33,688 bases of DNA from NCBI RefSeq assembly GCF_019331735.1, contig NZ_JAHBBH010000027.1, positions 1-33,688 on the forward strand, read 5' to 3'. The notes beneath the pieces were generated by a model. The model was not told the origin of the DNA. It worked only from the letters and a program-made list of their open reading frames with translations, and did no database searches. Origin of the DNA: Bifidobacterium miconis (lineage in GTDB: Bacteria > Actinomycetota > Actinomycetes > Actinomycetales > Bifidobacteriaceae). A program made the position numbers and the translations under genes. The number at the start of each line of letters is the position of its first letter. Positions within the stretch are counted from its first letter, which is position 1. Positions 13,122 to 20,607 of the stretch are shown here, piece by piece.

Positions 13122-13284
13122 TGCCGTCGGTCTTTCGCGTGGATGCGATGGCGGCGGCTAGTCCCATGATGCCGGCCGCGAGGCCGAAGCCTCCTGCGGT
13201 GATGAGGCTTCCGGAGATCGCTCCGCTGAGTGAGACCGCGCCGAACAGCGCGGATATGATGCCGAAGACGAGAGTCGTACGCAT
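13111..13284 (-). CDS. Small membrane protein (57 aa)
   Basis: ATG at 13284 to TAA at 13111-13113, with AGGAGA 6 nt upstream. Almost the whole protein is hydrophobic and Gly/Ala-rich (TLVFGIISALFGAVSLSGAI; ITAGGFGLAAGIMGLAAAIA), so one or two membrane helices, ending with a charged tail. Overlaps the HTH gene start by 11 bp. Role unknown; possibly a toxin or exclusion peptide. Confidence 0.75.
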   Translation of the reverse strand: MRTTLVFGIISALFGAVSLSGAISGSLITAGGFGLAAGIMGLAAAIASTRKTDGNDR

Positions 13285-13317
13285 GATGGTTCTCCTGATG
13301 GTCTAGACTGGATTGTC

Positions 13318-13348
13318 GGGTTCCGGCTACGTCCCTTAGCCGGAACCC
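13318..13348. promoter_or_regulatory. 12-bp perfect hairpin in the leftward operon
   Basis: GGGTTCCGGCTA (13318-13329) pairs with TAGCCGGAACCC (13337-13348), 7-nt loop. It lies between the 35-aa and 57-aa genes. No T-run follows on the minus strand, so it may attenuate, stabilise or be a processing site; on the plus strand TTTGTG follows. Confidence 0.6.
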
Positions 13349-13366
13349 TTTGTGTACCCCGAGGGG

Positions 13367-13474
13367 TTACTTCTTGTGTTTGGGTGGCTTGCGGCCGACC
13401 CAGATGATCGCGACGATGGCGATGATGTTCGCCACGGTGCTGTTGATGGTGTCAATCCAGTCGTGAAGACTCAT
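13367..13474 (-). CDS. 35-aa membrane peptide with strong expression signals
   Basis: ATG 13474 to TAA 13367. The peptide begins MSLHDWIDTINSTVANIIAI, has one membrane helix (VANIIAIVAIIWVG) and ends with the basic tail RKPPKHKK. AAAGGAGG stands 7 nt before the ATG, and a near-perfect promoter lies just upstream. The shape (short hydrophobic helix plus basic end) is shared with type I toxins, small holin-like peptides and exclusion peptides. First gene of the leftward operon. Confidence 0.75.
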   Translation of the reverse strand: MSLHDWIDTINSTVANIIAIVAIIWVGRKPPKHKK

Positions 13475-13513
13475 CGGGTTTCCTCCTTTCTATTTGTTTG
13501 GTTGACATAATAC

Positions 13514-13542
13514 ATTATAGCCCAACTAAGTAATTAGGTCAA
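13514..13542 (-). promoter_or_regulatory. Leftward promoter of the small-membrane-protein operon
   Basis: Reading left: TTGACC (13542-13537), 17-bp spacer, TATAAT (13519-13514), an almost perfect sigma-70-type promoter in an A+T-rich stretch, about 40 bp before the 35-aa gene. It is probably active in the lysogen, because it reads against the late genes. Confidence 0.85.
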
Positions 13543-13595
13543 GCCGAGAACACACGACACGCCGATATATTCCAACGATTCCAAGGCGGTGACAC

Positions 13596-13847
13596 ATGAC
13601 CTATCTCATACAGGGGCCGACGCTCACGCTGAAACTCATCGGCAGAAACACCCCCGGGGCCATCGCTGAAATAGGCACCCTCCCCGTACCCATCAGCGTC
13701 AACCCCGACGGCTACATCACCGTGGACGAACTCAAGCCCACACTCGAAGCGAGTTGCGCCGCGTTTTATGACACATGGATGAAACTGTGCGGACAGGCGG
13801 TCGAATATGAGCCACGTCAACGAGACGCAAGCTCCAAAGACATATAG
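13596..13847 (+). CDS. Unknown small protein opening the packaging region
   Basis: 83 aa (MTYLIQGPTLTLKLIGRNTP... ending RQRDASSKDI). AAGGCGG lies 8 nt before the ATG. Predicted beta-rich N-terminus. It stands between the leftward operon promoter and the HNH gene. No family recognised. Confidence 0.55.
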   Translation: MTYLIQGPTLTLKLIGRNTPGAIAEIGTLPVPISVNPDGYITVDELKPTLEASCAAFYDTWMKLCGQAVEYEPRQRDASSKDI

Positions 13848-13861
13848 TCAAGAGGGACGGC

Positions 13862-14218
13862 ATGGCGAGCAATCCCAGACGAGGCAACGGCAAAGCCTAC
13901 CGGCGCGACCAGTTGTGCCAACGCGTCTACTCCCATTACGACCACTGCTACATCTGCGGCCGTCCAGTAGACAAGACGCTCGCATGGCCCGACCCGTGGT
14001 GCAAGACCGTGGACGAAACCATACCGGTCGCACGCGGCGGCAACCCATTGGACTGGCACAACGTCAACCTCGCGCACAACTGGTGTAACAGGATCAAGGG
14101 AACCCACACACTGGAATGGGCACGCAACGAAGTCGCACGACTACTACGACTAGACCGCAACGCGAAACCGCCGCAACGACCGACATCAATGCCCCTGACA
14201 ACAAGCGGCGATTGGTAA
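13862..14218 (+). CDS. HNH endonuclease, packaging-associated
   Basis: 118 aa, GAGGGA before the ATG. YCHICG-like CYICGRPVDKT, the catalytic core WCKTVDETIPVARGGNPLDW, NVNLAHNWCN and a basic C-terminal helix define the HNH fold. HNH genes next to terminase are typical of cos-packaging siphoviruses (HK97, lactococcal and staphylococcal phages), where the HNH protein assists TerL in cutting cos. Lies 130 bp before the small terminase gene. Confidence 0.9.
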   Translation: MASNPRRGNGKAYRRDQLCQRVYSHYDHCYICGRPVDKTLAWPDPWCKTVDETIPVARGGNPLDWHNVNLAHNWCNRIKGTHTLEWARNEVARLLRLDRNAKPPQRPTSMPLTTSGDW

Positions 14219-14348
14219 ACCCACGGGGAGCCACCCTCCCGGCCGGCCAAACCAGAACCTCGGGCACAGTCGGAATCTCTCCCCCGATCGACAACCGTTA
14301 ACCGTTAACGGTTCCGACCATCGTTAAAACACCGGAGGAGGTGCTGTT
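14219..14348. other. Gap between HNH and small terminase with CGTTAA repeats and palindrome
   Basis: No ORF. AACCGTTAACGGTT (14300-14313) is a perfect 14-bp palindrome, preceded by another AACCGTTA (14293-14300) and followed by TCGTTAAAA. Such repeats between HNH and TerS genes could be terminase-binding or cos-type sites. The end of the gap holds GGAGGAGGTG, the ribosome site of the next gene. Confidence 0.5.
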
Positions 14349-14771
14349 TTGCAAGCGAGAACCTGCGCACGCTGCGGCAAGCCCCTCGACGCGAACGCGT
14401 CCCCGAAGGCGCGCTACTGTTCCGACTCATGCCGCGTGCTCGCCTGCCGGGAACGCCGGAAGGCCGGGAAACCAGGGAAGACCGAGGCGAAACGTCCTGT
14501 CCGAGAACCAAAGCCGGCCCCGCCGTTAAACTCACGTGAATTCGACCGGATGATGGACGGCAGCATCGAGGACGAGCTGCGTTACGTGCGCGACCGGCTG
14601 AAGGAATATCTGGACGAACCGGCGACGTCGGCGTACGCGATCTCGAACATCGCGGCCCGCTACGTCGCCGTGTGCGAGAAGCTGCACGACATGGTCGGTG
14701 GCGACCCGCTCCTCGACTTGGAAGACGATGTGACGGAGGTGAACGAGAATGCCGGAGCGAGCATCGTGTGA
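14349..14771 (+). CDS. terS: Terminase small subunit-like protein with N-terminal zinc knuckle
   Basis: 140 aa from TTG at 14349; a near-perfect GGAGGAGGTG ribosome site 6 nt upstream supports this unusual start. Residues 4-30 form a zinc knuckle (CARCGKPLDANASPKARYCS, then CRVLACRERRK); the rest is helical (DELRYVRDRLKEYLDEPATS; AARYVAVCEKLHDMVGGDPL). TerS is called from position just before TerL and the small acidic helical form. The frame stays open after the TGA (see 14820). Confidence 0.6.
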   Translation: MQARTCARCGKPLDANASPKARYCSDSCRVLACRERRKAGKPGKTEAKRPVREPKPAPPLNSREFDRMMDGSIEDELRYVRDRLKEYLDEPATSAYAISNIAARYVAVCEKLHDMVGGDPLLDLEDDVTEVNENAGASIV

Positions 14772-14819
14772 ATCGTCCTTATCGGCGTCAACGAGTCCTT
14801 CGAACTGCCGACCAGGCTC

Positions 14820-14966
14820 ATGGCGAAGCTCATGGACGATATGGACCGACAGAGGCTCATAACCATCGTCGAACAATTCGACCGGGAACTCGAACAGGAA
14901 CGCGAGACTATCGAGACCCTGAAAGGCGTGAAGAAAGCCCACCTCGGGCTCATGTTCCCCGGATAA
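14820..14966 (+). CDS. Small helical ORF continuing the TerS frame
   Basis: Starts MAKLMDDMDRQRLITIVEQF and encodes 48 aa ending LGLMFPG. It is in the same frame as the TerS-like gene, and the codons between its stop (TGA 14769-14771) and ATG 14820 also read as protein (IVLIGVNESFELPTRL), without any usual start codon before ATG 14820, which itself lacks a good ribosome site. Either an atypical start, stop readthrough, or an originally longer TerS split by a stop. Confidence 0.5.
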   Translation: MAKLMDDMDRQRLITIVEQFDRELEQERETIETLKGVKKAHLGLMFPG

Positions 14967-14976
14967 GGAGATACGC

Positions 14977-16419
14977 ATGAGCGAACGTCGATTGTCTGAG
15001 ATCGCGCAGCGGCTCGTGCAGCCGTCGGGGATCGTCTCCTCGGATTTCACCCGGTTGAACCGGCTCGCCGTCAAGGCCGGCATTCATTACGACCTGTGGC
15101 AGCAGGGGCTGTTGTGGCTTCTGTTCGCCCGCCGCGCGGACGGGAGGTACGCGTGCGGCGAGGGCGGGACCGTGGTCAGCTCGTGCCGGCAGATCGGCAA
15201 GACGTTCACGCTCGGTACAGCCATGTTCTTGAAGTGCATTCTGCGCCCGGGCCTGAAGGTCATCTGGACCGCCCACCACACGAGAACCAGCGACGAGACG
15301 TTCGCGGACCTGTGCGATCTGGCCAAGAACAAGGTATTGGGCCGGTACGTGGAACGCATCCGCCGCGCCAACGGCCAGCAGGAGGTCACGTTCCGCAACA
15401 GGTCGCGCATCATGTTCGGCGCGCGCGAGAACGGTTTCGGCCGAGGCCTGCACAGCGTGGACGTGGAGATCTTCGACGAGGCGCAGATCCTGACCGTGCG
15501 AGCATTGGACAACATGCTGCCCATCGTCAACACGAGTCCCGACCCGCTCGTCGTGTTTCTTGGCAATCCGCCCAAGCCCGGCGACCAGTCCGAGGTGTTC
15601 GAGGAGAAACGCCGCAACGCCGCCAGCCAGGTGGACGGCATGGTGTACGTCGAGCTCGCCGCCGACCGCGACGCCGACCTCGACGACCGCGAGCAATGGG
15701 GCAAGGCCAACCCCAGCTATCCGAAACGTACGAGCGAGACAGCCATCCTCAGGATGCGCAACCTCATGGCCGACGACAGCTTCCGCCGCGAGGCGTTGGG
15801 CATTTGGGACGAGACGACCGCCAGCCGCGCCATCGACCCCAAGGCATGGGAGGACGCGGCCATCGATCACAAGGTCACGCCCACCGATACGGATCTGGTC
15901 GGCTACGCCTTGGACATGAGCCCCGACCGGAGCACGCTCGCCATCGGCGGCGCGATCCGCCACCCGGACGGCACCACGCACATCGAACTGCGCGAGTTCA
16001 AAGCCACCAGGCAGAACGGCACCATGTGGGCCGTCGACTACATCGCCGAGCATTGGCCCAAGACCGCGGCCGTCGTCATCGACGCCCAGTCGCCCGCCGC
16101 CGCCCTATTGCAGGAACTCAAGGCACGGCATGTGCGCCCGATCATCACGAACGCACAGGACATGGGACGCGCGTGCGGCATGTTCCAGGACATGCTCACC
16201 GCCCATAAGCTCACCCACCTGCCCGACCAAGACCAGCCGGCCCTCGCCACGGCCGTGGAGCACGCGGTCACCCGCCCCATCGGCCAATCCGGCGCAGTCG
16301 GCTGGAACAAAACCGGTTCGGACATCGACATATCCCCGTTGGTCGCCGTCACGCTCGCCCTGTACGGCACGTTCATCACAAAACGCAACCCCAACCGCAA
16401 ACAGGAGGTGATGATCTGA
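14977..16419 (+). CDS. terL: Terminase large subunit
   Basis: 480 aa. ATPase domain: Walker A-like SSCRQIGKT near residues 68-76, Walker B VEIFDEAQ (about 163-170, D167/E168), coupling motif VVFLGNPPKPG. Nuclease domain: acidic residues in YALDMSPDRST, AAVVIDAQSPA and DIDISPLVAVTLAL. It translocates DNA into the procapsid and cuts it. AAGGAGA precedes the ATG. The 4-bp-class overlap with the portal gene is typical. Confidence 0.95.
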   Translation: MSERRLSEIAQRLVQPSGIVSSDFTRLNRLAVKAGIHYDLWQQGLLWLLFARRADGRYACGEGGTVVSSCRQIGKTFTLGTAMFLKCILRPGLKVIWTAHHTRTSDETFADLCDLAKNKVLGRYVERIRRANGQQEVTFRNRSRIMFGARENGFGRGLHSVDVEIFDEAQILTVRALDNMLPIVNTSPDPLVVFLGNPPKPGDQSEVFEEKRRNAASQVDGMVYVELAADRDADLDDREQWGKANPSYPKRTSETAILRMRNLMADDSFRREALGIWDETTASRAIDPKAWEDAAIDHKVTPTDTDLVGYALDMSPDRSTLAIGGAIRHPDGTTHIELREFKATRQNGTMWAVDYIAEHWPKTAAVVIDAQSPAAALLQELKARHVRPIITNAQDMGRACGMFQDMLTAHKLTHLPDQDQPALATAVEHAVTRPIGQSGAVGWNKTGSDIDISPLVAVTLALYGTFITKRNPNRKQEVMI

Positions 16420-17924
16420 TGGTCTCCAGCGAAATCGTGACGGCTTCGGGCGGCAAACCGTACCTGTACGGCAGCGTCCTGCCCACGGCGCGCGGCATCG
16501 ACGGCATCGACGAATCCGACTGGGATGCCGTCGACCGTCTCCTGCGCGTATGGGTCGAGAAACAGCCGGGCAACATACTGCGCACTCTCTACTACGACGC
16601 GCACGAACGATTGAAGGACTTCGGCATCAGCATGCCGGACAAGATCAAATCGAACATGGTCATGCCTCCGGTCGGATGGCCGGCCAAAGCCGTGCGCACG
16701 CTCGCCGATCTGAGCGCGTTCGAAGGCTTCCGCATCGACACTCCGGGAAACACCGCATTGCAGGACGATGTGGACGCGTTGACGGACGCGAACGCGTTGG
16801 ACACCGCCGTGCCGCAAACCATCGTAAGCGCGTACAAGCATTCGTGCGCGTTCCTGACCGTCAGTCGCAACGAGGACAACGACGTGCAGGTCATCCCACG
16901 ATCCGCGGAATGGTCGTCGGCCGTGTGGGACACACCCCATAACCGCATCGGTTCGGCCATGTCCATCACCGATGCGGACGAGAACGGCGACATCACCGGG
17001 TTCACGGTATGGCTGCCGGATCGCCTGTACGAATGCTCGAACGTGAACGGCGTATGGCATGCCGACCCGCGGGTCACGAACTACGGTCGGCCGACCGTGG
17101 CCGCACTATGCTACGACCCGCAGCTCGACCGACCGTTCGGCCGATCCCGTATCACCCGCCCGTTGATGAGCCTGACCGACATCGCCTACCGCACGCTCGT
17201 GCGCATGGAAGGCAACGCCGAATTCTACTCGAGTCCGAAGGTCTGGTTCCTCGGCCTTGGGGCGGCCGCGTTGAAAACGGACACGTGGAGCAGTCTGATC
17301 AGCGCGATCAACGCGGTCAGCCGCGACGAAAACGACGAGATACCCACGATGCAGCAGATCAGCCAGGCGTCGATGCAACCCCATTCCGACATGCTGCGCA
17401 CCATCGCCATGCTCGTCGCCTCCGAGACCAGCCTGCCGGTCAACGATCTCGGCATCACGATGGACAACCCCGCATCGGCCGAAGCGATGGCCGCCGCGGA
17501 ACGCAAACTGTCCCGCGAAGCCGACCGCCAAAACCGGTTGTTCTCGCGAGCGTTGAAGGATGTCGTCGGCATGGCGCTCGGCCTCGGTTCCGATGATCTC
17601 GCCCGCGTCACGACCGTGTGGGCGCCGACCCGTGAGATATCCGACGCAGCGCGCGCCGACTATTACGCGAAGGTCGCCGGCGTCAATCAGGATTTCGCCG
17701 ACTCGGACATCGGCCTGATGAAGGCCGGGCTCACCTTCGGCGAGATCCAGTCGTTCCGCGCCTACCAGCAGCGCATGAAGGCACAGAAAAGCATCGAACA
17801 GCTGAAGCAACGCACCCTACCCCAGCAGCAGGAGGTGACCGGCGATGGCGAATCCGAACAACCTGCCGGCCAGTCGGGATCTGAGGAAGCTGCTGGAACG
17901 GGCGCAGAAGGACTACCAGGATAA
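16419..17924 (+). CDS. Portal protein, SPP1 Gp6-like
   Basis: 501 aa. The N-terminal KPGNILRTLYYDAHERLKDF-like stretch, then PDKIKSNMVMPPVGWPAKAV, the clip/wing region (GRSRITRPLMSLTDIAYRTL) and ASAEAMAAAERKLSREADRQ belong to the Gp6-type portal family. It forms the dodecameric ring at the capsid vertex. Start overlaps the TerL stop by one base; the last 80 bp overlap the MuF gene. Confidence 0.9.
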   Translation: MVSSEIVTASGGKPYLYGSVLPTARGIDGIDESDWDAVDRLLRVWVEKQPGNILRTLYYDAHERLKDFGISMPDKIKSNMVMPPVGWPAKAVRTLADLSAFEGFRIDTPGNTALQDDVDALTDANALDTAVPQTIVSAYKHSCAFLTVSRNEDNDVQVIPRSAEWSSAVWDTPHNRIGSAMSITDADENGDITGFTVWLPDRLYECSNVNGVWHADPRVTNYGRPTVAALCYDPQLDRPFGRSRITRPLMSLTDIAYRTLVRMEGNAEFYSSPKVWFLGLGAAALKTDTWSSLISAINAVSRDENDEIPTMQQISQASMQPHSDMLRTIAMLVASETSLPVNDLGITMDNPASAEAMAAAERKLSREADRQNRLFSRALKDVVGMALGLGSDDLARVTTVWAPTREISDAARADYYAKVAGVNQDFADSDIGLMKAGLTFGEIQSFRAYQQRMKAQKSIEQLKQRTLPQQQEVTGDGESEQPAGQSGSEEAAGTGAEGLPG

Positions 17925-19260
17925 CCTGACCAACCTGACCGACGCTGCCGCCGACGACATCGAAACCGCATTGCACCGCGGCGATCTCGACATCAAGGAG
18001 CTCGTCAACTCGTACGCGCGGGACGCCTCGCAATTGGCGAACGATTATTACGACCAGCTGCGCGGCCTATGGGCCGAACAATCCGACGAGCCGATGCCCG
18101 ACTTCGTGCACGGCAAACTCGTCGACCCGTCGCGCGTGCTCTGGCAGGTCGAACACGGCTTCTCGAACACGGACTTCAACGGCCTGACCTACAAGCAGGT
18201 CATGGAAGGCCGCAGCCGCGCCGGCATGACCATCGACGACCTATGGCCGCCGTTGGACAACGTGGACGACGCACAGCAGTTCATCGCCGACATGATCCAA
18301 TCCGCCGGCCGCCTGACCATGCAGCGCAACATCAAACTCGACCCCACCAAACCCAAGTGGGCACGCGTGTGCGGCGGCGCGAAACCCTGCGCGTTCTGCG
18401 TCATGCTCGCCAGCCGCGGCTTCGCCTACAACAGCCAGGAGACCGCCGACTTCGGGCCCGGCTTCCACGACGGGCACTGCCACTGCACGGTCGTTCCCAG
18501 CTGGGGCAAGGACGACATCCTCCTCAAAAAGCAAGCCCAGTGGAAGGGCATGTACAAGGACTCCATTAAAGCTGCTGGGGGCACCAAGGTCAAAGGCAAA
18601 AGCAACGCCTATTACAGTGACGTGCTCGCCGCGATGCGCCGTCTCTACGCGAACGAGCTGAAAGACGGCGTCATCCCCGTCCCGGATATCCGATGGAGTC
18701 ATAAGCCCCTCGCTCCTACTAAGGACGAACTCGAAAGGCTTTCCGACATGACGATCGTCAAACCCGGAGACAGATATTCACCGGAACGAAAGAAGGCCGC
18801 ACTCGTTGACTGGTCCGGCGACGACTATACGCAGATCAACGGCTATCTGTTCGGATTGACCGGGGAGACACCGGCAATCCGATCTTGGGTCAGCCGGATC
18901 GACGAGGCCATGAACGATCATGAGACACGACGCGCCTTCACCGTTGATCGTCTCATGAGACTCGACTTTTTCAAAGTGAATTCAGTCGACGATGTCGTGG
19001 ACATCAAACGTGGCACGAAGTTTCCCCACGCCGGCTACGCTGCGGGAACCACCAACATAGGAGGCGTCGCCGCAGGAGACGGAGACCGCGTCGCCGCCAG
19101 AATCCTTGTTCCGCCGGGCAGTCACGGCGTATACTTGGAGCCATTCACCCAACATCCGGGTGAGCATGAGATTCTTCTGCCACGAAACCAGATGTTCATG
19201 ATCGACGGCTTCGGCACGCTTCCGGATGGTTCGCCGCTGGTATATCTAAGGATGGTGTGA
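17845..19260 (+). CDS. MuF-type minor head protein fused to a putative ADP-ribosyltransferase
   Basis: 471 aa, with GGAGGTGA 6 nt before the ATG. Residues 1-270 are a MuF (SPP1 gp7-like) domain with its conserved Cys/His block (GAKPCAFCVMLASRGFAYNS; FHDGHCHCTVV). Residues about 330-471 differ: R369 in FTVDRLMRL, YAAGTTN at about 398-404 and HPGEHEILLPR (E440, E442) line up with the R / S-T-S / ExE motifs of bacterial ADP-ribosyltransferases; the middle motif is GTT instead of STS. MuF-toxin fusions are known; they may be carried in the virion. Confidence 0.8.
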   Translation: MANPNNLPASRDLRKLLERAQKDYQDNLTNLTDAAADDIETALHRGDLDIKELVNSYARDASQLANDYYDQLRGLWAEQSDEPMPDFVHGKLVDPSRVLWQVEHGFSNTDFNGLTYKQVMEGRSRAGMTIDDLWPPLDNVDDAQQFIADMIQSAGRLTMQRNIKLDPTKPKWARVCGGAKPCAFCVMLASRGFAYNSQETADFGPGFHDGHCHCTVVPSWGKDDILLKKQAQWKGMYKDSIKAAGGTKVKGKSNAYYSDVLAAMRRLYANELKDGVIPVPDIRWSHKPLAPTKDELERLSDMTIVKPGDRYSPERKKAALVDWSGDDYTQINGYLFGLTGETPAIRSWVSRIDEAMNDHETRRAFTVDRLMRLDFFKVNSVDDVVDIKRGTKFPHAGYAAGTTNIGGVAAGDGDRVAARILVPPGSHGVYLEPFTQHPGEHEILLPRNQMFMIDGFGTLPDGSPLVYLRMV

Positions 19261-19261
19261 C

Positions 19262-19498
19262 ATGGCGATTGCCCCGGACAGACTGGACAAGTTCACGTTC
19301 CAAGGCGAATTCCGTCCCGTCACCGATCCGGAAGAGAACGATCGGATCAACAAGAAGATCGGTTTTGTCCCTCCATCGGATGAAGAGTGGGCGTGGGTAT
19401 CCGCACAATGGAAAAAACGCTGGCGCAATGAGCCCGGCCTATCCACTGACAAGCTACAGGCCGAATACGCGCGCAAGAAAGCCCTCGGACAACTGTAA
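19262..19498 (+). CDS. Small unknown protein following the MuF-ART gene
   Basis: 78 aa (MAIAPDRLDKFTFQGEFRPV..., ending KLQAEYARKKALGQL), starting 1 bp after the previous stop. Charged and Trp-rich (SDEEWAWVSAQWKKRWRNEP). The fixed position right after the ADP-ribosyltransferase domain makes it a candidate immunity or chaperone partner; a structural role is equally possible. No family recognised. Confidence 0.65.
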   Translation: MAIAPDRLDKFTFQGEFRPVTDPEENDRINKKIGFVPPSDEEWAWVSAQWKKRWRNEPGLSTDKLQAEYARKKALGQL

Positions 19499-19524
19499 CC
19501 CTCAAAACCGTCTTTCATGTTTAT

Positions 19525-19547
19525 AACCACCCGCACGGGTGGTTTTT
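19525..19547 (+). terminator. Intrinsic terminator inside the head operon (left copy)
   Basis: AACCACCC (19525-19532), loop GCAC, GGGTGGTT (19537-19544), then T-run. Near-identical to the terminator at 19958-19984. It would reduce transcription into the capsid genes unless antitermination occurs. Confidence 0.85.
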
Positions 19548-19565
19548 CTATATCTGGAGGTAATC

Positions 19566-19715
19566 ATGGCAGATGATAACGTCGAACGGGCATCGGTCAG
19601 CGTGAAAGTCGTGCCCGATCTGAACATACTACGTTCCTTCTTCACGGACATGCTTGCCGTCATCGACAAATACGATGACGGCAAGCATGCAGATCAAGCT
19701 GATCAGATCAGATGA
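19566..19715 (+). CDS. 49-aa protein in the inserted cassette
   Basis: ATG 19566 preceded by TGGAGG, stop TGA 19713-19715. Sequence starts MADDNVERASVSVKVVPDLN and continues as a mixed helix (FFTDMLAVIDKYDDGKHADQ). The coding region contains a 17-bp perfect inverted repeat. Its end overlaps the end of the leftward gene 19703-19894 by 13 bp. No family recognised. Confidence 0.6.
   Translation: MADDNVERASVSVKVVPDLNILRSFFTDMLAVIDKYDDGKHADQADQIR
19649..19689. repeat. 17-bp perfect inverted repeat
   Basis: CATGCTTGCCGTCATCG (19649-19665) and its exact complement (19673-19689), 7-nt loop ACAAATA. It lies inside the 49-aa gene, just past the end of the leftward gene. It would form a very stable RNA hairpin on either strand; without a T-run, a terminator role is only partial. 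Confidence 0.8.
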
Positions 19716-19894
19716 TGCGCCTTGGCGCACTCATCGCAGACCGGCACGGCGCCGGCAGGCATGCCCACCGGCGGTTGGATGCGCTTATGGCAGTAAGCAC
19801 ACTCATGACCGTGCTCGGAGGCATAGGCGTTGACCGCCAGCCGTCCGATCTTGCGCATGTCGCTGTTTTTCAGCGTGACTTTCACTTTGCCCAT
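19703..19894 (-). CDS. Small leftward zinc-ribbon protein
   Basis: 63 aa from ATG 19894; AAAGGAGG stands 6 nt upstream on the minus strand. Starts MGKVKVTLKNSDMRKIGRLA, with a four-Cys zinc site (CAYCHKR near residue 32 and VCDECAKAHHLI at the end). It reads against the head operon and lies between two twin terminators, so it is probably a moron expressed in the lysogen. No clear promoter found. Confidence 0.75.
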   Translation of the reverse strand: MGKVKVTLKNSDMRKIGRLAVNAYASEHGHECAYCHKRIQPPVGMPAGAVPVCDECAKAHHLI

Positions 19895-19957
19895 GAACGT
19901 CCTCCTTTCTGCGGATAAGGCCCGCGGACAACACATTAGAGGACGCCCCAACTCTTC

Positions 19958-19984
19958 AACCACTCCGCACGGGGTGGTTTTTTT
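19958..19984 (+). terminator. Intrinsic terminator (right copy)
   Basis: AACCACTCC (19958-19966), loop GCAC, GGGGTGGTT (19971-19979), followed by TTTTT. The stem and loop nearly repeat the terminator at 19525-19547, and the gene pair between them reads as an inserted unit. Confidence 0.85.
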
Positions 19985-20021
19985 ATGCCCGAAACGGGCC
20001 CCTACCAACAAGGAGAACATC

Positions 20022-20570
20022 ATGTTCAACACGAACCAGCCCTGGTACCTGCGCACGCCGCGCCGTCTTCGATTCGTCGATGCGGGCGCAGACACGGGCG
20101 GCACCGACGGCCAGCACGGCAGACAGCCAGCAACGGGCGACAACAACGGCGAAAACGTCGACTGGAAGTCAAAATTCGAGACGGAGCGAGCCCATTCACG
20201 CGAATGGGAAAAGCGCGCCAAAGACAACAAAGCCGCAGCCGACGAGCTGCAACAGCTCAAAGAAAGCCAAATGAGCGAACAGCAGAAAAACGAGGCGCGC
20301 ACCGCGAAGCTCCAAAAGGAGCTCGACGCGCTCAAGGCCGAAAAGCAGTCGAACGAGTGGCGCTCGCAGGTGGCCGAAGAGTCCGGTCTGCCCGCGAATC
20401 TCATCGTCGGCGATTCGCTTGAGGCGATGCAGGCGCATGCGAAGGCCATTAACGAGTACGCGTCGGCGAAGACCGGCCGGCAGTTGCCAAAGGTCGCCGA
20501 TCCCGGTCGTCGGCCGCAGGCGGCGCCCAACGACCTGCTGCAGTACGCGGCCGAAGTGTTCTCCAACTAA
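20022..20570 (+). CDS. Capsid scaffolding protein
   Basis: 182 aa, AAGGAGAA before the ATG. A Gly/Asp-rich N-terminus is followed by a long charged coiled coil (about residues 50-125; REWEKRAKDNKAAADELQQL, LQKELDALKAEKQ) and a short C-terminal domain. This composition and the position just before the major capsid gene are those of the scaffolds of SPP1/HK97-type phages. The signal for release (protease) is not seen. Confidence 0.85.
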   Translation: MFNTNQPWYLRTPRRLRFVDAGADTGGTDGQHGRQPATGDNNGENVDWKSKFETERAHSREWEKRAKDNKAAADELQQLKESQMSEQQKNEARTAKLQKELDALKAEKQSNEWRSQVAEESGLPANLIVGDSLEAMQAHAKAINEYASAKTGRQLPKVADPGRRPQAAPNDLLQYAAEVFSN

Positions 20571-20607
20571 CCCATCCTCATCACCCATCCATTAAGGAGG
20601 CCATATC

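Noticed and set aside
14672..14980. Arg/His-rich frame after the small terminase
   Set aside because: It is a shifted reading of the TerS end and the following ORF; composition is that of a shadow frame.
14950..16053. Long open frame on the minus strand across the terminase gene
   Set aside because: It is the mirror of a clear TerL in high-GC DNA, has no ribosome site and an Arg/Val/Gly composition typical of antisense shadows.
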